Made by a program: the position numbers and the translations under genes
The notes under the pieces: generated by a model
Database searches by the model: none
What the model was told of the DNA's origin: nothing
The model's input: the letters and a program-made list of their open reading frames with translations, nothing else
In this document: one piece after another, positions 1-52,589 of the stretch
Position numbering within the stretch: position 1 is the first letter of the stretch
Layout: the number at the start of each line of letters is the position of its first letter
Assembly (NCBI GenBank): GCA_964020975.1
Contig: OZ026614.1
Span: 2,417,404-2,481,403 of the forward strand
DNA from: Hermodice carunculata
Lineage: Eukaryota > Annelida > Polychaeta > Eunicida > Amphinomidae
Direction of reading: 5' to 3'
DNA: 64,000 nt

Positions 1-40042
<40,042 letters not shown>

Positions 40043-41799
40043 GTGAGTCTTTGTCTTACTCTTTTGATCTCTCTCAGGATGCAGTTTGTGATGAAAGTTA
40101 ACCAGGGATTAATCTACGATAGTTTCAGGGGCTTTTTTGTTTTTCCCAATTTGAAGAAAAGGTCCCAAGTTTGTTTCCAATCCTCTGAAATTGTCTAAAA
40201 TCATGCAGGATTCACAAAAACATACAAAATTTCTTCCCAATTTTTATCCAAAAAGGCCCCTTCCCCAAATCCTAGATTAGCCCCTGTTAACCCTTTTCCC
40301 TTTAAGGTGGCTCGGGCAAAGCCTAGTGCTTCAAGGAGCACTGTCTTTAAGCAGTCCTCGTGCCTTGAGTTTTATTTTCTGACCAATAAAACTGTATATT
40401 CTTGTTCGTATTGGTGTGCAGATTAAATATGCATCAAAAAGCGGTACAATGGGGTAGGAAAAAATGGATCTTTGGTGCAATGGTCTAATATGTCCATTTT
40501 TCACAGATTTTTTCCCGTAAACAATTGACTTACAAGTTTGAAAATTTGCAGCATAAAACCTCATGGTAACATCAAGCTTTTGTGTCTTCACTTTTTCTAC
40601 AAATACAATAGGAAACTCAAGGGTTTCATCTGACTGTCATAAGGGCAACCAGCTCTTCATCTTTATGAGCTGCAAACCCACACAGATAAATTGCACAACA
40701 GAAAACCAAACCTAAGTTACACTTAGGCTCCACAGTAACTTTTATTTGTGTGAAAATTGATTCATTAGTTTTTGAGGAAATGATAAAAATTTGACGATTT
40801 TCAGTGCAAAATAGCTTTGCCCATACCCAAGCAGTGGGACATAAACTCTGGTCGGCTTCAATGATTTTCATGTTAATTCAAATTATAAAGAAAAATAATT
40901 TTAGGAAGAATTGTAGAAAAGCTGTATCAGAATAGTACACCCCAGATGAGAAGCTGATTGGGATGGTGTAACCATGGCCTTAGGAAAGACTGAGTCGTAA
41001 TTCAGAGGGGATAGGGTTAAATGTATTTTGGTACTTGCTCTAAAGGCAAGGCACTGCATATACATATCTTGAAGACTGCCCCTTCATGACAATGAATGCC
41101 ATTTCTCCAATAACCTTACCTCATGTGAAGACCACCTGAAATATGAGTGTTTTTTTGCCTGCACCAGTGCAGTCCTAACACTAGCAGCGACCACTGGGTT
41201 GAAGGATGGTCTCATGTCTAGTATTTATTGGCATGGTGTCATAATGGCTTCATTTCAGTTTCTTCAATTTAACTGGCTCCTGTTTCATACTGTACTTCCA
41301 CAACGTGGTGAATGAAGACATGAGCAGTGAGTGTCCCGCTGCCTGTCCTGATGTCCAAGCAACTTCAAAAGACCTCATACCATGTAATGCCAGTTTCATC
41401 CAAAGCTCCCATTTCCAACATGAAGGGCCAATGCAGCTTACAGACTTACATGTGCATATTTCCTTAGGGGTTGTTCAACATTTTCATCATTTTTGAATTA
41501 GTACTTTCAGTATGCAAGGGAGGGGGGGGGGTAGATGGGTCTGTACACTTTCACAGAATATGGGAAATGATGGTCAATTTTTGGCCTGTTTTGTGCAATT
41601 TTGCTATGATTTTGGGGGAAAATTATCATTTTTAAAGTACTAATGGGGGGGGGGGGGGTGTCATGAAATTTATTACCCTAAGTACTGATTCAAAAATGAT
41701 GATGATGTTAGACCATCCCTTATTCACCACTTAAATTTCATTGTTGAGGTTGGTGGAGCAAGGTAGGTACAGGGTCTATAGCCAGTGGTTGGGGATGGA

Positions 41800-42210
41800 A
41801 GGAATAGACATTGCACTGTGAATGTGTTTCAGTGATGGAAGGAATAGACATTCCACTGTGAATGTGTTTCATAGGTAGAATGGATATATATGTTGCACTG
41901 TTAATGTGTTTCATTAATGGAAGGAATAGACATTCCACTGTGAATGTGTTTCTGTGATGGAAGGAATAGACATTCCACTGTGAATGTGTTTCTGTGATGG
42001 AAGGAATAGACATTCCACTGTGAATGTGTTTCATTGATGGAAGGAACAGTCGTTCCGCTGTGAATGTGATTCAGTAATCAAAGGAATAGACGTTGCACTG
42101 TGAATGTGTTTCAGTGATGGAAGGAATAGACGTTCCGCTGTGAATGTGATTCAGTAATCAAAGGAATAGACATTCCACTGTGAATGTGTTTCCGCAATGG
42201 AAGGGACATA
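41800..42210 (+). repeat. 40 bp minisatellite, ~10 copies
   Basis: The unit is GATGGAAGGAATAGACATTC plus CACTGTGAATGTGTTTCAGT. A variant unit with AATCAAAGGAATAGACGTT recurs as a pair. Confidence 0.95.
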
Positions 42211-42525
42211 CATTGCACTGTGTTTGATGATTTGTTCAGCAAACGACACAATATTAATCAAGTTAGAAAGCAACATTGTTGAACACAGCCTTGATACAAA
42301 CTGATTCCAAAATCGATAAACCTATTAAAAAGCCTGTAATTCAAAGACAACAATAATATTAGCCATGACAAGTACATGTCTTGCCTACACATAGTGTGCT
42401 CTATAGAGTACAGTATTGTCACTGTTGTCTGTGGTGTTTCTATGCCAGTCTTCCTGTCATGATGGACTGGGGTATTGTATAAACTGTCAGACTGCCAGGG
42501 TAACTGGTCTTTGTCTTTGAACCAT

Positions 42526-42765
42526 TTAACCCTTTCCCCCTTGAATTAAGACTGAGTCAACAGCTTTCCTTGGCATGGGTTGGGCACTAAGTGCCCAACC
42601 CATGCCAAGGAAAGCTGTTGACCTGGGGCATGTGATCTTGATAAGTCTCATGTACATTTCTCAGTCAAATTATTTTTCATAACTGCTGAAATTAGTTGAA
42701 AGCACTGAAGCAGACGACATTTGACCACCAGCTGGTTTTGGCCGGTTTGAGGGGGAAAGGGTTAA
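42526..42765. mobile_element. TTAA MITE copy F with a 67 bp palindrome
   Basis: TTAA lies at 42526-42529 and 42762-42765, with ends CCCTTTCCCCCTTGAA / TTTGAGGGGGAAAGGG. The core at 42556-42622 has 33-base arms, perfectly complementary, around a single A: GTCAACAGCTTTCCTTGG, then CATGGGTTGGGCACT. CCC ends next to TTAA match the piggyBac pattern. Confidence 0.95.
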
Positions 42766-42969
42766 ACAGCAATGTACCCAAAAGTAATTGACATAAAGGG
42801 TGCATTTACCATACATATGTGCTGGTTATACAGGTCTTGTTCAGTCTTGAATAAAACAAGTTGCGCCAAGGCAACGTACAGTTTTAGATTTAATGTTACT
42901 CTTCAACCACCAAAACACCAAACATTAAAATTTTAATTTGTCAAAATTGTTTGAAGTTTGTAAAGCAGA

Positions 42970-43245
42970 CTCAACATGATATGCCGTGGGTCAACAGCAG
43001 TATATATGATGGGTCAACAGCAGAATAGATGCTGGGTGAACATCATATGCCCTGGATCAACAGCATCATGTGACCTAGGTCAACAGCATCATGTTCCTGG
43101 GTCAACAGCATCATATATGCTGGGTCAACAGTAGCATACACTCAGGGTCAATAACAGCATATACACTGGGTCAACAGTAGCATACACTGAGGGTCAATAA
43201 CAGCATATACCCTGGGTCAACAGTAGCATATGCCTGAGGTCAATG
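42970..43245 (+). repeat. Degenerate ~20-30 bp tandem array
   Basis: CTGGGTCAACAGCATCATAT-type phrases recur about eleven times with varying spacing. Confidence 0.85.
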
Positions 43246-45549
43246 GCTTTCTTTTATGTAATGCATACAATAACAAGAGTTCATGAGAAAGAAGCTGCTC
43301 GCAAGCTTCAACTTGGTGGAAGAGTAAACAGTTAAAGAACAGATGTCATCTTCTGTTTGTATATTGACCATTAAAGTATATTACGTAGATATATACAGTC
43401 TATGAATAAAACAAATGGCAATCACTTGAGAACAAAATAAAGTAATTTTGGAAGAAATAAAATCTGAATGTATATCTTTGGTTTGACCATTAAGTGCAGT
43501 TATTAAATGTGCTACATGTACTCTGAGGAAATAAGTCTTAAAAATAGGAGCAGATCCTATTTTATGAATGTGCACTGTGACCAATGACATGTCTTTGGCT
43601 GTCATGGCCAGAGTATTGATGCTTGGACAACTGTCTTAAGCAAACAGACATAAAAAAAAAAGTTGCAATAAAACATTGACAGGAATTTTAAGAGCCTCTG
43701 ACATGTTCTGTCCACTACTGGCGTACACAAACCAATATGGCCCTTTGTTGTCAAGTGTACGAGACACTTGCCACCTTTTATGACAGAAATCAAAGTCAGG
43801 GACTTAAAATGTAAATGAACCATCTTTTAAGATCAAGATGAACTTGTATTTAATCAATAGCAATGATTTCTGTTTTTGGTTTGCATAATGCGGTAAACAG
43901 AGCGATAAAGATCTAGTGCTACAAAGAGCAGTTGTAGGTACCTGCACCTGAAGTGTTCAGTATGCAGATGAGAGGACACATCAAAGGAGATGGTTTGATA
44001 GGAGAAGCTTGTCTGGCCACATGGCCATTCTTGCCTCCTCCGTATTAACCCCACGACACAATCAGCCAGGCAGTGATGGGAAGACAGAGGTCAGAGGTCA
44101 TCATACGTGCAAATTGGAGTGAAAGTTACAACCATAAAATTTGCTTTAAACTGAGCCTGCCCCTGGCCTGAAATCATCCATATATGTATGAGAAGTGATA
44201 TGTGACGCAACGTTACAGGGCATAACCACAGGCATCAATATGTAGAGTTTTACTTTGTATTCCAGCAAACCCACAAGTGAAAAAAAAACAAGAAAGTTAA
44301 TTGTAATAAACATAAAAGTTAGGTGAGCGTGGAGGAAAACATGAAACACAGAAAAAAAAATCTTGTCAAGGTGAATGCTGACTGATGAAGTGAGAAGAGT
44401 TTCCCACCAGTTTGACAAGCCAGAAGGCATTTTTTTAGAACCTGTACATCATGAATGGGAAACTTCCATAGGTGATTTATTGTGATGTGCATAGCTGCAT
44501 AGTTTGAAAAGCAAAAGACAAGTCAGCATTTGACTTGGCAGAAACCTCGGCAATTGTTCAAGAGCCTTTATTAGCAGCAGGCCAAATGATGGCAGCAAGG
44601 CAACTTTATGTAGACAGGGGTTAACAATGTTTATTAACCTTCTCCTCCTTGGATTACAAAAGTCAGCATCTTTCTGCTGCAGACATTCAACCAGTATGAA
44701 GGAAGACTGGTGGTTCCGGCCTCGTCACTATCAGTGACGTCTTGGTTACAATTCTCAATGTTTGTGGTGAACAAGAAACAAAACATTGAAACACACAACA
44801 CTGAATTTGGTCCATTCTAAGAGCAAATTACATTGGTAATATATGTACTTCTGTCAGGCATCCATCTACATACTCATTTTGCTTGCAGTCGGGGATTTTT
44901 TTATTTTTTTTTATTTTCCTCAACTGACTTTTCAGCTAGCAGTACGTAAGGTAAAGTCTATTGATATCTGCCATCATCCATTTAGAGTGTTTTGAAAACA
45001 AAGTCAGAAGTTCTTTCTCAATAACTTCTTGGCTAGGTACTACATGTACTTTAATATTGCATTGAGGGACACCTAGTTCTCATTTTGGCCATCAGGTATT
45101 CCTGCATTTTTTTCAAATTTTTTGACACATTTCTGTGTATTAACACTGTTGCCAACATTTTCTCCAGAAAACCTGGATAGTATTAGTTGAAATTGTGTCA
45201 GTATAATCATCTGACTGCATGTCATTTAATTTTGCCAAAATGGTTTCAAGCCACTGAGCACTTCCTGAACATGGGTCATGAATCCCATAATTTCTATCAC
45301 TGGCATGTACCCCAGTGCAGAGTATCATTTCTTTCAGCTATATTGGCTTGGTAGCTGTGGTGAGGGCACACAGTGCTTGCTGTGGTGAGGACACACGGTG
45401 CTTGCTGTGTTGACCTCCACAAGTATTTTGATGGATAAATGACCATGACACAATTTTCAAGGTCAATTTAAATAAAGCCACTTCGCCAACATTCACTCCC
45501 TCCCTCCTTATTTGTGTGCCAGTTTTTTTAATCAAGTTGGAGGTCATTT

Positions 45550-45785
45550 TAAACTCAGTCCATACTATGGTCACAGGCCTTGGTCAGTGGTTCTGGCACT
45601 GCCTGGCAAGCCATGCTGCAGCTGCAGCATGACTTGCCAGGCAGTGCCAGAACCACTGACTTAAGACGATAGGCATGTTGGTACTTAAACGAAAGCTCTT
45701 TTCATGAAGAATTTAAAGATGCAATTGTCGTCTTAAATCTAGGTAAACATACATAAATATCAGGGACTGGTATGGAATGAGTTAA
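45550..45785. mobile_element. TTAA MITE copy G with a 78 bp palindrome (inverted relative to B)
   Basis: The flanks are TAAA at 45550-45553 and TTAA at 45782-45785, with ends CTCAGTCCATACTATGG / CTGGTATGGAATGAG. The core at 45583-45660 is the same 78 bp palindrome as copy B with one arm mismatch (GCCATG versus CATGAC). The flanking sequence is the reverse complement of that in B. Confidence 0.93.
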
Positions 45786-45969
45786 CCATGTGTCCAACAA
45801 TGATCTGCATCCTGAGGTAACTGCAGGCTGCTGTTACGCACAACGAGTCCAATGGTGTAATTGTTACGCCAGAGCAGAAGGTCTTTTGAGGACGCACCAG
45901 TATCCCCAGTGAAATTAGTCTGGTTTCCATGAAGAAACAAAGTGTGAAACTGTTCGCCATTTGTCAGTA

Positions 45970-46149
45970 CAGTAGTCCCTCCTTTGAGAGACCACCCCTA
46001 GTGCCACCCAAAAGGTGGTCACACAAAGCAGGTGGTCCCTCAAAGTAGGTATAAATAACATGAAAAGTACTACAGAAAGCCCTGACAACTGTGGTCTCTC
46101 AAAGGAGGTGGTCTCCCAAAGGAGTGGTCTTTCAAAGGAGGGACTACTG
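45970..46149. mobile_element. Tc1/mariner-type MITE, copy 4 (divergent subfamily)
   Basis: TA|CAGTAGTCCCTCCTTTGAGA and CTTTCAAAGGAGGGACTACTG|TA are inverted ends of about 24 bp. The interior GAGACCACC and GGTGGTC words relate it to copies 1 and 3. Confidence 0.9.
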
Positions 46150-47544
46150 TAGTGATGTCATTGGCATGACTGTCACAAAGATAATGTTAAGCTGGATATG
46201 ATAAGAGTATGGTATTTTGCAAAGGGACCAAAACAGAAATTTTTGGACTTGAATAACATGTATTTTCAAGATATCTGAAAAAAGGAGATAAGATTTAAAA
46301 CAGACCTCTCATTATGTACCAAGACTCCTTAGTTTCAAACTTTGGTTGTCCGTCCAGCTGGTACGTAGAAGCCCGGCATAGAAGTTAGGTCCTGTTGGGG
46401 ATATTTAATAGAAACTACATTTAGAACATTGATGTGTGTGACAAAGTGACAGAGGGTAGTGTTGAGACGTGATTGTGGACAGTGTTGATTTCTTGCTCAT
46501 TTTACATGGGCAGAAGCCACAGTGGGCAAAACCAAAGTGGATAAATTGTAGAGAGTTTGAGAAGGTGTCGAATTAGCCAGCACTAAGTTTTACACAACGA
46601 TCCCTGTCTGGAGAGACCCCTGGGGAAAGACCTGCCGTTAGAAACTTAGCAGAATGTACAATGTCATTGTGGACATTTGAACCTGTCAGTACAGACCACT
46701 GTCCCATGATCACAGTGTGGCAGTAAGGACAGTGTCCGCAGACAGCGACCACTCTATTGTGAAAGGAGCATTAATCACACCCGACATATGTGGGTTTGTG
46801 TACACATCTGTAGATGGCTGACTCCATACAAAGGTATCACCGTTATAAGAAGAGAAACTTCTTGTACAACTCGCTGCTTTATCCAGAATACATTCTGCTG
46901 TTGTCCCTTCATGGGAATCCCCTAACAGTTGGCAGTATTGAGGGGTGAATGCAGACCGGCCAGGTCCCTCGATCGCCCACATCGCCCACGCTGCATAGTG
47001 ATGTGCATGAGGGCGTGTGTGACAAGGAGTGCTCTGTGGTACACAGCCAGTCGGCCAGCTTGTGTCACAGTAATTTACCTTTATTGTATTGAAAAGAAAT
47101 GAGTCAAAAACTTTTCTCATTTAGTTCTGGCAGTTTTTGTGACCAACAGAGCACATGAAAAAATTAGCAAAGAAATATCATTGCTGGCCTTAATTGTGGC
47201 AACATTAGAAAGGGAAAAAATAAATAAAATAAAGTAAAAACCAATTAAAAGGCCAGGGAAGGTTAGCCTTGCATGCAGGGAACAGCAAGAGTTTCTTTAC
47301 CACTTTTGTCTCACAATTACAAGTAAAGTGTGCATACATGCACATACCTGTCACTGCAAACATTGCATGCAGCAGACTTTGGCAGATGAGACTTGAGACG
47401 CATTGGGACGGGGTTTCTCAAGTATTCACATAATGCTAAGCCTCAGGATCCCCGAGAAAATACTTAGTACAGTTGCCATCCAAGAAAATGAAGAAGTGAT
47501 CTTTAGTATTGAGGACAGATGTTCATCAGAAACTGTAAGAAAAG

Positions 47545-47715
47545 GTGTGCATGAACAGTCTATGCATGAACAGTCTATACATGAACAGTCTATACATGAA
47601 CAGTCTATACATGAACAGTCTATACATGAACAGTCTATGCATGAACAGTCTATACATGAACAGTCTATGCATGAACAGTCTATACATGAACAGTCCATGC
47701 ATGAACAGCCTATAG
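47545..47715 (+). repeat. 15 bp minisatellite, ~11 copies
   Basis: The unit is ATGAACAGTCTATAC, alternating TATAC and TATGC subtypes. Both strands are open across it (HEQSI on +, CSCID on -), which is an expected artefact of a stop-free multiple-of-three unit. The + frame extends to ~40 codons of non-repeat sequence upstream, without recognised features. Confidence 0.96.
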
Positions 47716-48779
47716 CTGAGTGGAGACTAAAGGGTAGAGAATGCACATAATAATACAGCTCGGATACCAAACCACAAATTGTGGGGTACATGTATTTTTT
47801 GGGCCTGGCCAGCCAAACAAGTCGCCATTATGTGGGACTGATCCCATCAAGTTACTCAGCAGAATGCTCGTGGATTTCTGTGACCTGCTGCCCCATACCT
47901 ACTATTCCACATAGACAAGGGCGAGTTCACTTTGTGGTGGAACGTAAACATTATATTCACGGGTTAAATGTCAAGGTCACTAATTGTTGACTATAGTAGG
48001 GTAAAAATGGGGGTTGCAAATTACAAGAAGTTTTGCCTTCCATGGATAATTTCCACATAGATGTTCTTGGTTGTTGCTTGCATAGGAACCATAATGCACT
48101 CAATCCAAAGGTCATTATGAGCGTAATTTGTAAACTTGTGCAGCAGGGTCATAATTAGCAAGAAATAACATCATTTAAAAGTAATGGAATGTGCCAAAAG
48201 GCCTCCAGTCACTCAAATTGTTTTGTGAGGAAAAGAAACAAAAAATAAGTAAAATATTCTAAATTATAAGAAACAAGTATGATGTCACAGCAAGTGACAA
48301 AACAGGAAAATTTTAATTTGTGACTCAAATACAAGACTTTTACACAAAGGAAAGAAGAGCAGAATATCAGATGAACAAATGGAGAGAAAGAAAGAGAAAT
48401 AGTACAAAAGTTTCACAACAGGAAATGAGAAAACTAGTGGTACATTCCTGATAAGGTGAATTGTGTGCCCTTGAGACAGGATTATATGTTCTGACTTTTG
48501 ACCTCGTCACTTTCACTGCCATTTCAAGGAACGTCGTCCAACTGGCCGTGAGACCAGCTGAGGATCTGGACTACTCTTTGAAGGGCATGGCATGATCTTA
48601 AGCCTGGCTGGTCAACTTACTGAACTCCAAAGTAATTTACTGTATTTGTTTGTTGTTTTATTCTGTGTGTTTGTTAGCAACCAATGGTTAATATTGTACT
48701 GTTGGTTAAGTGTGCACACTAAAAGTAGATTAGTCCAGTGCAATGTGGTGTGGCATTGCACAAATATTATAGGTGGTCA

Positions 48780-49012
48780 TTAACCCTTCCCCCCTTGAAT
48801 GAGTCAACAGCTTTCCTTGACATGGGTTGGGCACCCAGTGCCCAACCCATGCCAAGGAAAGCTGTTGACCTGGGGCATGTGATCTTGATAAGTCTCATGT
48901 ACATTTCTCAGTCAAATTATTTTTCATAACTGTTGAAATTAGTTGAAAACACTGAAGCAGACGACATTTGAGCGCCAGCCGGTTTTGGCTGGTTTAAGGG
49001 GGAAAGGGTAAA
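48780..49012. mobile_element. TTAA MITE copy H with a 67 bp near-perfect palindrome
   Basis: TTAA lies at 48780-48783 and TAAA at 49009-49012; ends are CCCTTCCCCCCTT / AAGGGGGAAAGGG. The core at 48803-48869 is the same cassette as copy F with a mismatch (TTGACATGG) and a changed centre. Flanks are about as similar to F as the core is. Confidence 0.94.
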
Positions 49013-49424
49013 ACAGTTCAACATCACAAGATGGTCACTGAAAATCCCAAAGAAAATTAGGAGCCAAACTGTGAATTGATAGTGGACAGGTTGTTGTTTC
49101 CTCATGTTTATTGTTTGATTGGGGACCAGGATATTCATTTCATGATTTTATTGGCCACACCTAGATTATGTGAAAGACTGTTAAAGTAATCTATCGAATC
49201 TGGATAGAAAAGCTGAGAAAGAATGATCTACAAAGTCCAGTTTTGGATGAGTTAACGGCAATGCTGTGGTGTTTGGTTGCAGCTGAAAACCATGTTTGGT
49301 AAGCATATTCAAATGCACTGTATACTAACAGTGCAATTTATGTATGAGGTGACCAGACGAAGGCATCCCTGTTTGAGTTCCTTCATGTATTTACAGTTAA
49401 GCCCGCGCTGAACTTAACAGTCAC

Positions 49425-49695
49425 CAAACGCATCAACCTTTTGCATCCTTTTTCCAACCTTTTGAGTGAAAGGCAACCCCATTCCTAACACTTTCCAAAC
49501 CATTCCCTCTTATTGCATTAAAACCCTTTTAAACACTTTTAACCCTTTCTCTAATGGTTGACAACCATTTCACACACTTTCTCAACCTTAATGATTAAAA
49601 TGTTGAAATGGTTTGCAACCGTTTCAACCAATTGAAACCCTTTGTCAACCTTTTACAAACCTTTTACAACCTTTACAAACCCCAGTGCAACACTT
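49425..49695 (+). repeat. Degenerate CAACCTTT/AACCCTTT-rich tract
   Basis: Words such as CAACCTTTT, CAACCCTTT and AACCATT recur irregularly over about 270 bp. The period is unclear. Confidence 0.6.
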
Positions 49696-50310
49696 TGCAG
49701 CCCCAAAAATGCATTTGGCTGTTAAGTTTTAGACAGGCTTAACTCTATGTGTGATCAGTTTGATGACTTTTTGTAATATATTCTATGTGCATATCCCAGT
49801 GTCGGTCATCTTGCATAACCAGACCTGAAAGTTAAGCATCATGTTCTCAATATCATCACAGTCTATTGCTATCACTGCTGCTTTTGCTTGGTCTGTGCCT
49901 CTGCATTAAGCGTACTTTTGTTTTTGAGAAGTTGATATCCAGGCTATTTTCATCAGACTACTCTATCCATGTTTGGAGCTTTCTGCATCTTAAATGGAAC
50001 ATGAGATTCTACACTATGTGACAAGTGCTGCATTATCCACAAATTAGAATTTGATATTGTAGTGTGGAAATGGCCAGCCTGAAGCTTGATGAGCTGAGGA
50101 TAGCTGGTGGCAGCTTGAGGATCTCCACCACTGTCCACACTAATTAAAAAGTGTGGAGTCAATGCTAAGTTGAGGCAGGATGTTGCTGAACCAGTCAATA
50201 ATAAATGAATTAGTACCGTTTTGCTAACTTCTTTGGGAGGATGTAGTGATCTGTGTGATCAAAAGCTTTGGAAATGTCAATAAGAATGAGATGAGCATAA
50301 TTTTTTGGCC

Positions 50311-51117
50311 TGTCCAGCCAGCTGGGCAACCAGCAGAATGGCTATCCCCATATTCTGGTAGATACGAACGCATAGATAGTGACCACCAAAGTCACTGTCT
50401 ACCCAAAATGTTGATTAGGGTTAGAAGAGAGAAAACAAAACAAGTTGCCTGGAATGCTGCTTTCCTGTTTTAAACACCTTCTGCTGGCCCTACATATATA
50501 TTCCATATACCAAAAAATTTGTCATAATCCACTCTCTCGACCCCTGCCTAATTTAGATGTCTGATATATTTTTACCCACTTTGGCCACTTAATTCCTCAT
50601 GGAGTCTCTTGATTCCATATGAGCCAATAGTCGTTGAACGGAAGTGTCCCCAGTATATGGACTCAGATTTGTCCTTAACCCTGCTTGGTCGCCGGCTAAC
50701 ATGTAAATCCAATATGGCTCCTTATAGTTAGGGTCAGGATTAGACCAATCAGAATGAAGGAAAAATATGACTCCATGTGCTGGGGTCACTTAATTCCAGT
50801 CAAGGAAGATTGGCTCGTTTGGAAGTGAGAGGCTGTGTGAGGAGTTAAGCAGCCGATGTGGGCTAAAATATGTCAGACAACTCAATTATTAGGCAGGAAC
50901 CAAGACAGTGGATTGTAACAGATCTTTTGGTATATGGAATATATGGGCAGCAGAGGGTGTCTAAAAGCAACATGCCAGGCGCCTTGTTTTGTTTTCTTTA
51001 TTCTCTCTAATCCGTATTAGTGGAAGATAGTGTCTTTGGTGGTCAGTATCTATGGGTTTGTGGCTACCAGAGTATTAGGACAACCATTCTGATGGTTGCC
51101 CCTGTGTGTCCAGGGCT
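50311..51117. mobile_element. ~800 bp foldback (long imperfect palindrome) element
   Basis: The left arm (50311 to about 50690) and right arm (about 50745 to 51117) are inverted copies. Pairs include GGGCAACCAGCAGAATGG with CCATTCTGATGGTTGCCC, GACCACCAAAGTCACTGTCT with a complementary GATAGTGTCTTTGGTGGTC, AAACAAAACAAG with CTTGTTTTGTTT, TATATTCCATATACCAAAA with its complement, and GAGCCAAT with ATTGGCTC near the centre. The spacer is only about 55-60 bp. Arm identity by eye is about 80-85%. No transposase frame is present. Confidence 0.88.
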
Positions 51118-51185
51118 TTAGGTACAGGTGGCGTGATATGAAGAACATGAGTGGCAGAACATACTTTTCTTGCACCAAATTATGG

Positions 51186-51795
51186 CTGAGCTGGACACAG
51201 TGACTGGTCTATAAGCCGTGCTGGACACAGTGACTGGTGTGTAAGCCGTGCTGGACACAGTGACTGGTCTATAAGCCGTGCTGGACACAGTGACTGGTGT
51301 GTAAGCCGTGCTGGACACAGTGACTGGTGTGTAAGCCATGCTGGACACAGTGACTGGTCTATAAGCCGTGCTGGACACAGTGACTGGTGTGTAAACCGTG
51401 CTGGACACAGTGACTGGTGTGTAAGCCATGCTGGACACAGTGACTGGTCTATAAGCCGTACTGGACACAGTGACTGGTGTGTAAACCGTGCTGGACACAG
51501 TGACTGGTGTGTAAGCCATGCTGGACACAGTGACTGGTCTATAAGCCGTGCTGGACACAGTGACTGGTGTGTAAACCGTGCTGGACACAGTGACTGGTGT
51601 GTAAGCCATGCTGGACACAGTGACTGGTCTATAAGCCGTGCTGGACACAGTGACTGGTGTGTAAGCCGTGCTGGACACAGTGACTGGTGTGTAAGCCGTG
51701 CTGGACACAGGGACTGGTGTGTAAGCCGTGCTGGACACAGTGACTGGTGTGTAAGCCGTGCTGGACACAGGGACTGGTGTGTAAGCCTTGCTGTT
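51186..51795 (+). repeat. 30 bp minisatellite, ~20 copies, with 90 bp higher-order period
   Basis: The unit is CTGGACACAGTGACTGGTGT plus GTAAGCCGTG. Three unit types (GTAAGCCATG, ATAAGCCGTG, GTAAACCGTG) repeat in fixed order at least three times between 51330 and 51640. The array is open in two minus-strand frames, an artefact of the period, and abuts LINE RT sequence on its right. Confidence 0.97.
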
Positions 51796-52217
51796 GGGAT
51801 ATGTTCCAATAACTTTGCCAGGCTAGGAATAAGAGAAATGGGACATGGGTCTTTCCTGAACGTTACTTGGTGGTGATACCTTTGGTATTGCACAAATATT
51901 GGCACCTGACCAGAAGGTTGGAATGTATGGTTCACAAGTGACACTGTTGAAGATTCCACGTAGGGGTAGTGCAGGAACACCAGTAATTAAGGTTTCTCAA
52001 TACCAAGCTTGCAAGTCGATCTCATCCAATTGCTTTATTAAGTTCACATGTGGCTTACGATTTGCAGGCTCTGTTCTGTGCTGGGATGGTACATCTCCTG
52101 CCAGAGTCTGGACAGCAGGATTGATCAGTTGCCTTTCTAGCTTTGTCTCCTTATGTTTCCAGTGTGTCATTGGGGCATAGGTTACATGTATTTGCAAGGA
52201 TTAATGTTTGTTTAAAG

Positions 52218-52589
52218 TATGTATGTATGTATGTATGTATGTATGTATGTATGTATGTGTGTTTATATGCATGTATGTATGTATACATGCATGCATGTAT
52301 GTATGTATGCATGTATGTATGTTTGTATGCATGTATGTATGTATGCATGCATGCATGCATGCATACATGTATGTATGTATGTATGTGTGTTTATATGCAT
52401 GTATGTATGTATGTATGTATGTATGTATGTTTATATGTATGTATGTACGTATGTATGTTTATATGTATGTATGCATGCATGCATGCTTGTTTGTATGTAT
52501 GTATGTATGTATGTATGTTTATATGTATGTATGTACGTATGTATGTTTATATGTATGTATGCATGCATGCATGCTTGTTTGTATGTATG

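Larger units (their letters stand above)
49800..52200 (-). mobile_element. Decayed LINE reverse transcriptase relic with nested insertions
   Basis: Read on the complement from 52200 downward, landmarks are IDLQAWY, ETLITGVPALPLRGIFN, EPYIPTFWSGANICAIPK with VSPPSNVQ, and CPISLIPSLAKLLEHI (down to about 51795). They match the RT opening of non-LTR elements (…DLRPISLTPTLSKILE). After an interruption, ILIDISKAFDHTDHYIL appears at about 50290-50235, then NSLDINFSKTKVRLM at about 49930-49885. The order and strand agree with one element. Between 51795 and 50311 lie a 30 bp minisatellite and a foldback element instead of the expected ~300 bp of RT. There are several stops and frame changes, so the copy is old. 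Confidence 0.8.

Noticed and set aside
46710-47120. 136-codon minus-strand frame
   Set aside because: Mildly protein-like, but no recognised domain, no neighbouring exons and no homology I can name.
47403-47791. HEQS-repeat protein (+) or CSCID-repeat protein (-)
   Set aside because: A 15 bp minisatellite open on both strands; the non-repeat flanks show no domain and no splice context.
49800-49840. 5S rRNA-like string (GACCTGAAAGTTAAGCATC)
   Set aside because: Only about 15 bases resemble the 5S internal promoter region, and the rest does not fit; it lies at the end of the LINE RT relic.
51118-51980. Long minus-strand frames (VSSTAYTPVT and ARLTHQSLCP repeats)
   Set aside because: Artefacts of the 30 bp minisatellite; the only coding trace is the LINE RT remnant beside it.
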